Below, piece by piece: positions 63,216 through 64,000 of a stretch of DNA of 64,000 nucleotides; the first letter of the stretch is position 1; each line of letters opens with the position of its first letter. The translations under genes were made by a program, and so were the position numbers. The notes under the pieces were generated by a model. That model searched no databases. It was not told the origin of the DNA and worked only from the letters and a program-made list of their open reading frames with translations. Origin of the DNA: Symsagittifera roscoffensis (lineage: Eukaryota > Xenacoelomorpha > Acoela > Convolutidae). Where the stretch lies: NCBI RefSeq assembly GCF_963678635.1, contig NC_087069.1:26276303-26340302 (forward strand). The letters run 5' to 3'.

Positions 63216-64000
63216 TTATGTTATTTGTGAATGTTGGAAATTAAACATTGTTAAAAATTTCTGTTGATTCTCTGTGTAGTTATTTATGTTGAATGTGGGT
63301 TTGAAATATGGGGTTTTTTTGAAATAATCCGTATTTCTTTTTTCGTTACTTATTATATTATTTATGGATAATTCTTCATTAAGAATTGTGGATTGACAAA
63401 TATCTAATAATTGGAGTATATTATTTACGCGATATGCTTTTTCGTGTATTGGTGATATTGTAGCGTTGGTTTCGCAATAGCCTAAAAGTCCTAAAGGTAA
63501 TGTTACTTGGTAGGGTGTATTGTTGTATACATGTAAAGAAATAATATCTGAATTCGAGTTTTTAAAATATTTTATTGATGAGATTGTGATTTTGAAAAAT
63601 TTATGGATAGGTTTGAATTCAAAATCTGACATATAAAATTTTTGTTTGTTTTGTTTTTTATCATATTGGTGAACTTGTTTTATTGAAAAATTATAGATGT
63701 TTCCTGATAGTGGTTTCAAGTGTTTTTTTTGTTGGTTATATATTGGGTAAAATTTTGAAAAGAATGGTGGTTGTTTATTTAATCTTTGAAAAAATGTTAA
63801 GGATGTGTCTTTTGTTTTTGTATATTTATCTTTGATTAATATTTTACTGTTCAAGATGTTGATTGTTGGTATATATTTAGAGATAAAGGGTACTCCAATG
63901 ATGTTGTGTTTAATATCAGTGATATGGAATATTTGTTTAAATGGTTTATTTAAAATTTTATTTTGCTCTATTGTTCTTGTGGGGAGAAGAAATAATTGAA
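63216..64000 (-). pseudogene. pol: Protease end and protease-RT linker of copy 3
   Basis: The frame is open from the right edge to a TAA at 63,218-63,216. The stretch near the edge, HNIIGVPFISKYIPTINIL, fits the C-terminal part of a retroviral aspartic protease. The catalytic D-T/S-G would lie beyond the edge. A spacer domain follows (NATISPIHEKAYRVNNILQL, LTMFNFQHSQIT). In copy 2 the stop corresponds to a Gln codon, so it is a mutation, not a programmed site. Confidence 0.75.

Larger units (their letters stand above)
50992..64000 (-). mobile_element. Ty3/gypsy retrovirus-like element copy 3, pol to 3' LTR
   Basis: On the minus strand this copy holds the protease end, RT, RNase H, integrase, a 0.6-kb spacer, two small hydrophobic ORFs, a start-less ORF, two env-like ORFs, a further large ORF, 1.6 kb of apparent untranslated sequence and the 3' LTR. 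Gag and the 5' LTR lie beyond the right edge. Adding the 5' part seen in copy 1, a complete element should exceed 17 kb, which is large for Ty3/gypsy. Pol is broken, but the downstream frames are long and open. Confidence 0.88.

Noticed and set aside
63216..63218. In-frame TAA between protease and RT considered as a programmed readthrough site
   Set aside because: Copy 2 has a Gln codon at this place, so a point mutation is the simpler explanation.

Overview
The window reads as animal nuclear DNA: AT-rich, with spliced host genes and many transposable elements. Two host genes lie on the minus strand. The first (about 4.3-9.6 kb) is the APS-kinase half of a bifunctional PAPS synthase in four exons. 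Its ATP-sulfurylase half would continue past the left edge, beyond an inserted LTR element. The second (about 34.5-49.8 kb) is a membrane-anchored zona pellucida (ZP) domain protein preceded by an EGF module. Nine exons keep one frame for 549 residues, through the ZP domain, a furin-like site, a linker and a C-terminal transmembrane helix. Two of its introns are best read as GC-AG introns. Non-canonical introns plus env-bearing Ty3/gypsy elements recall larvacean tunicates, but that placement is only a guess.

The rest is mostly mobile DNA. Three copies of one Ty3/gypsy retrovirus-like family lie on the minus strand. Copy 1 (1-4038) has a 5' LTR, primer-binding site, long leader, a small basic ORF0 and the start of gag, and runs off the left edge. 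Copy 2 (about 17.6-26.8 kb) is a decayed gag-pol with a 1.19-kb tandem duplication in gag, and no env region or LTRs. Copy 3 (50,992 to beyond 64,000) has the 3' LTR, a broken pol and, between pol and the LTR, about 6 kb of extra open frames: two small hydrophobic ORFs, a 376-codon frame with no start codon, a signal-peptide ORF plus a 629-residue transmembrane ORF that look like two parts of an envelope glycoprotein, and a 602-residue ORF of unknown function. Three of the junctions are 4-base ATGA stop/start overlaps. This cluster is the most unusual feature of the window.

Other elements are a Penelope-like reverse transcriptase relic with a PHD finger inside the polymerase (11.6-13.0 kb); an intact MULE DNA transposon with FLYWCH and MULE domains, an 8-bp target duplication and terminal arrays of a short motif (35,445-37,955), sitting in the last intron of the ZP gene; a Tc1-type MITE and a decayed Tc1/mariner transposase (29.5-31.3 kb); a dispersed hAT-like MITE family; a 1.2-kb foldback element (5.4-6.6 kb); and an unrecognised, broken, GC-richer coding-like block at 15.1-17.0 kb. 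No tRNA, rRNA or CRISPR array was found.

Copy 3 pol carries an in-frame stop, an Asn in place of the catalytic Asp of motif A, and several indels that can be seen by comparison with copy 2, so it should be inactive. Copy 1 gag is open throughout the window, so the family has been active fairly recently.
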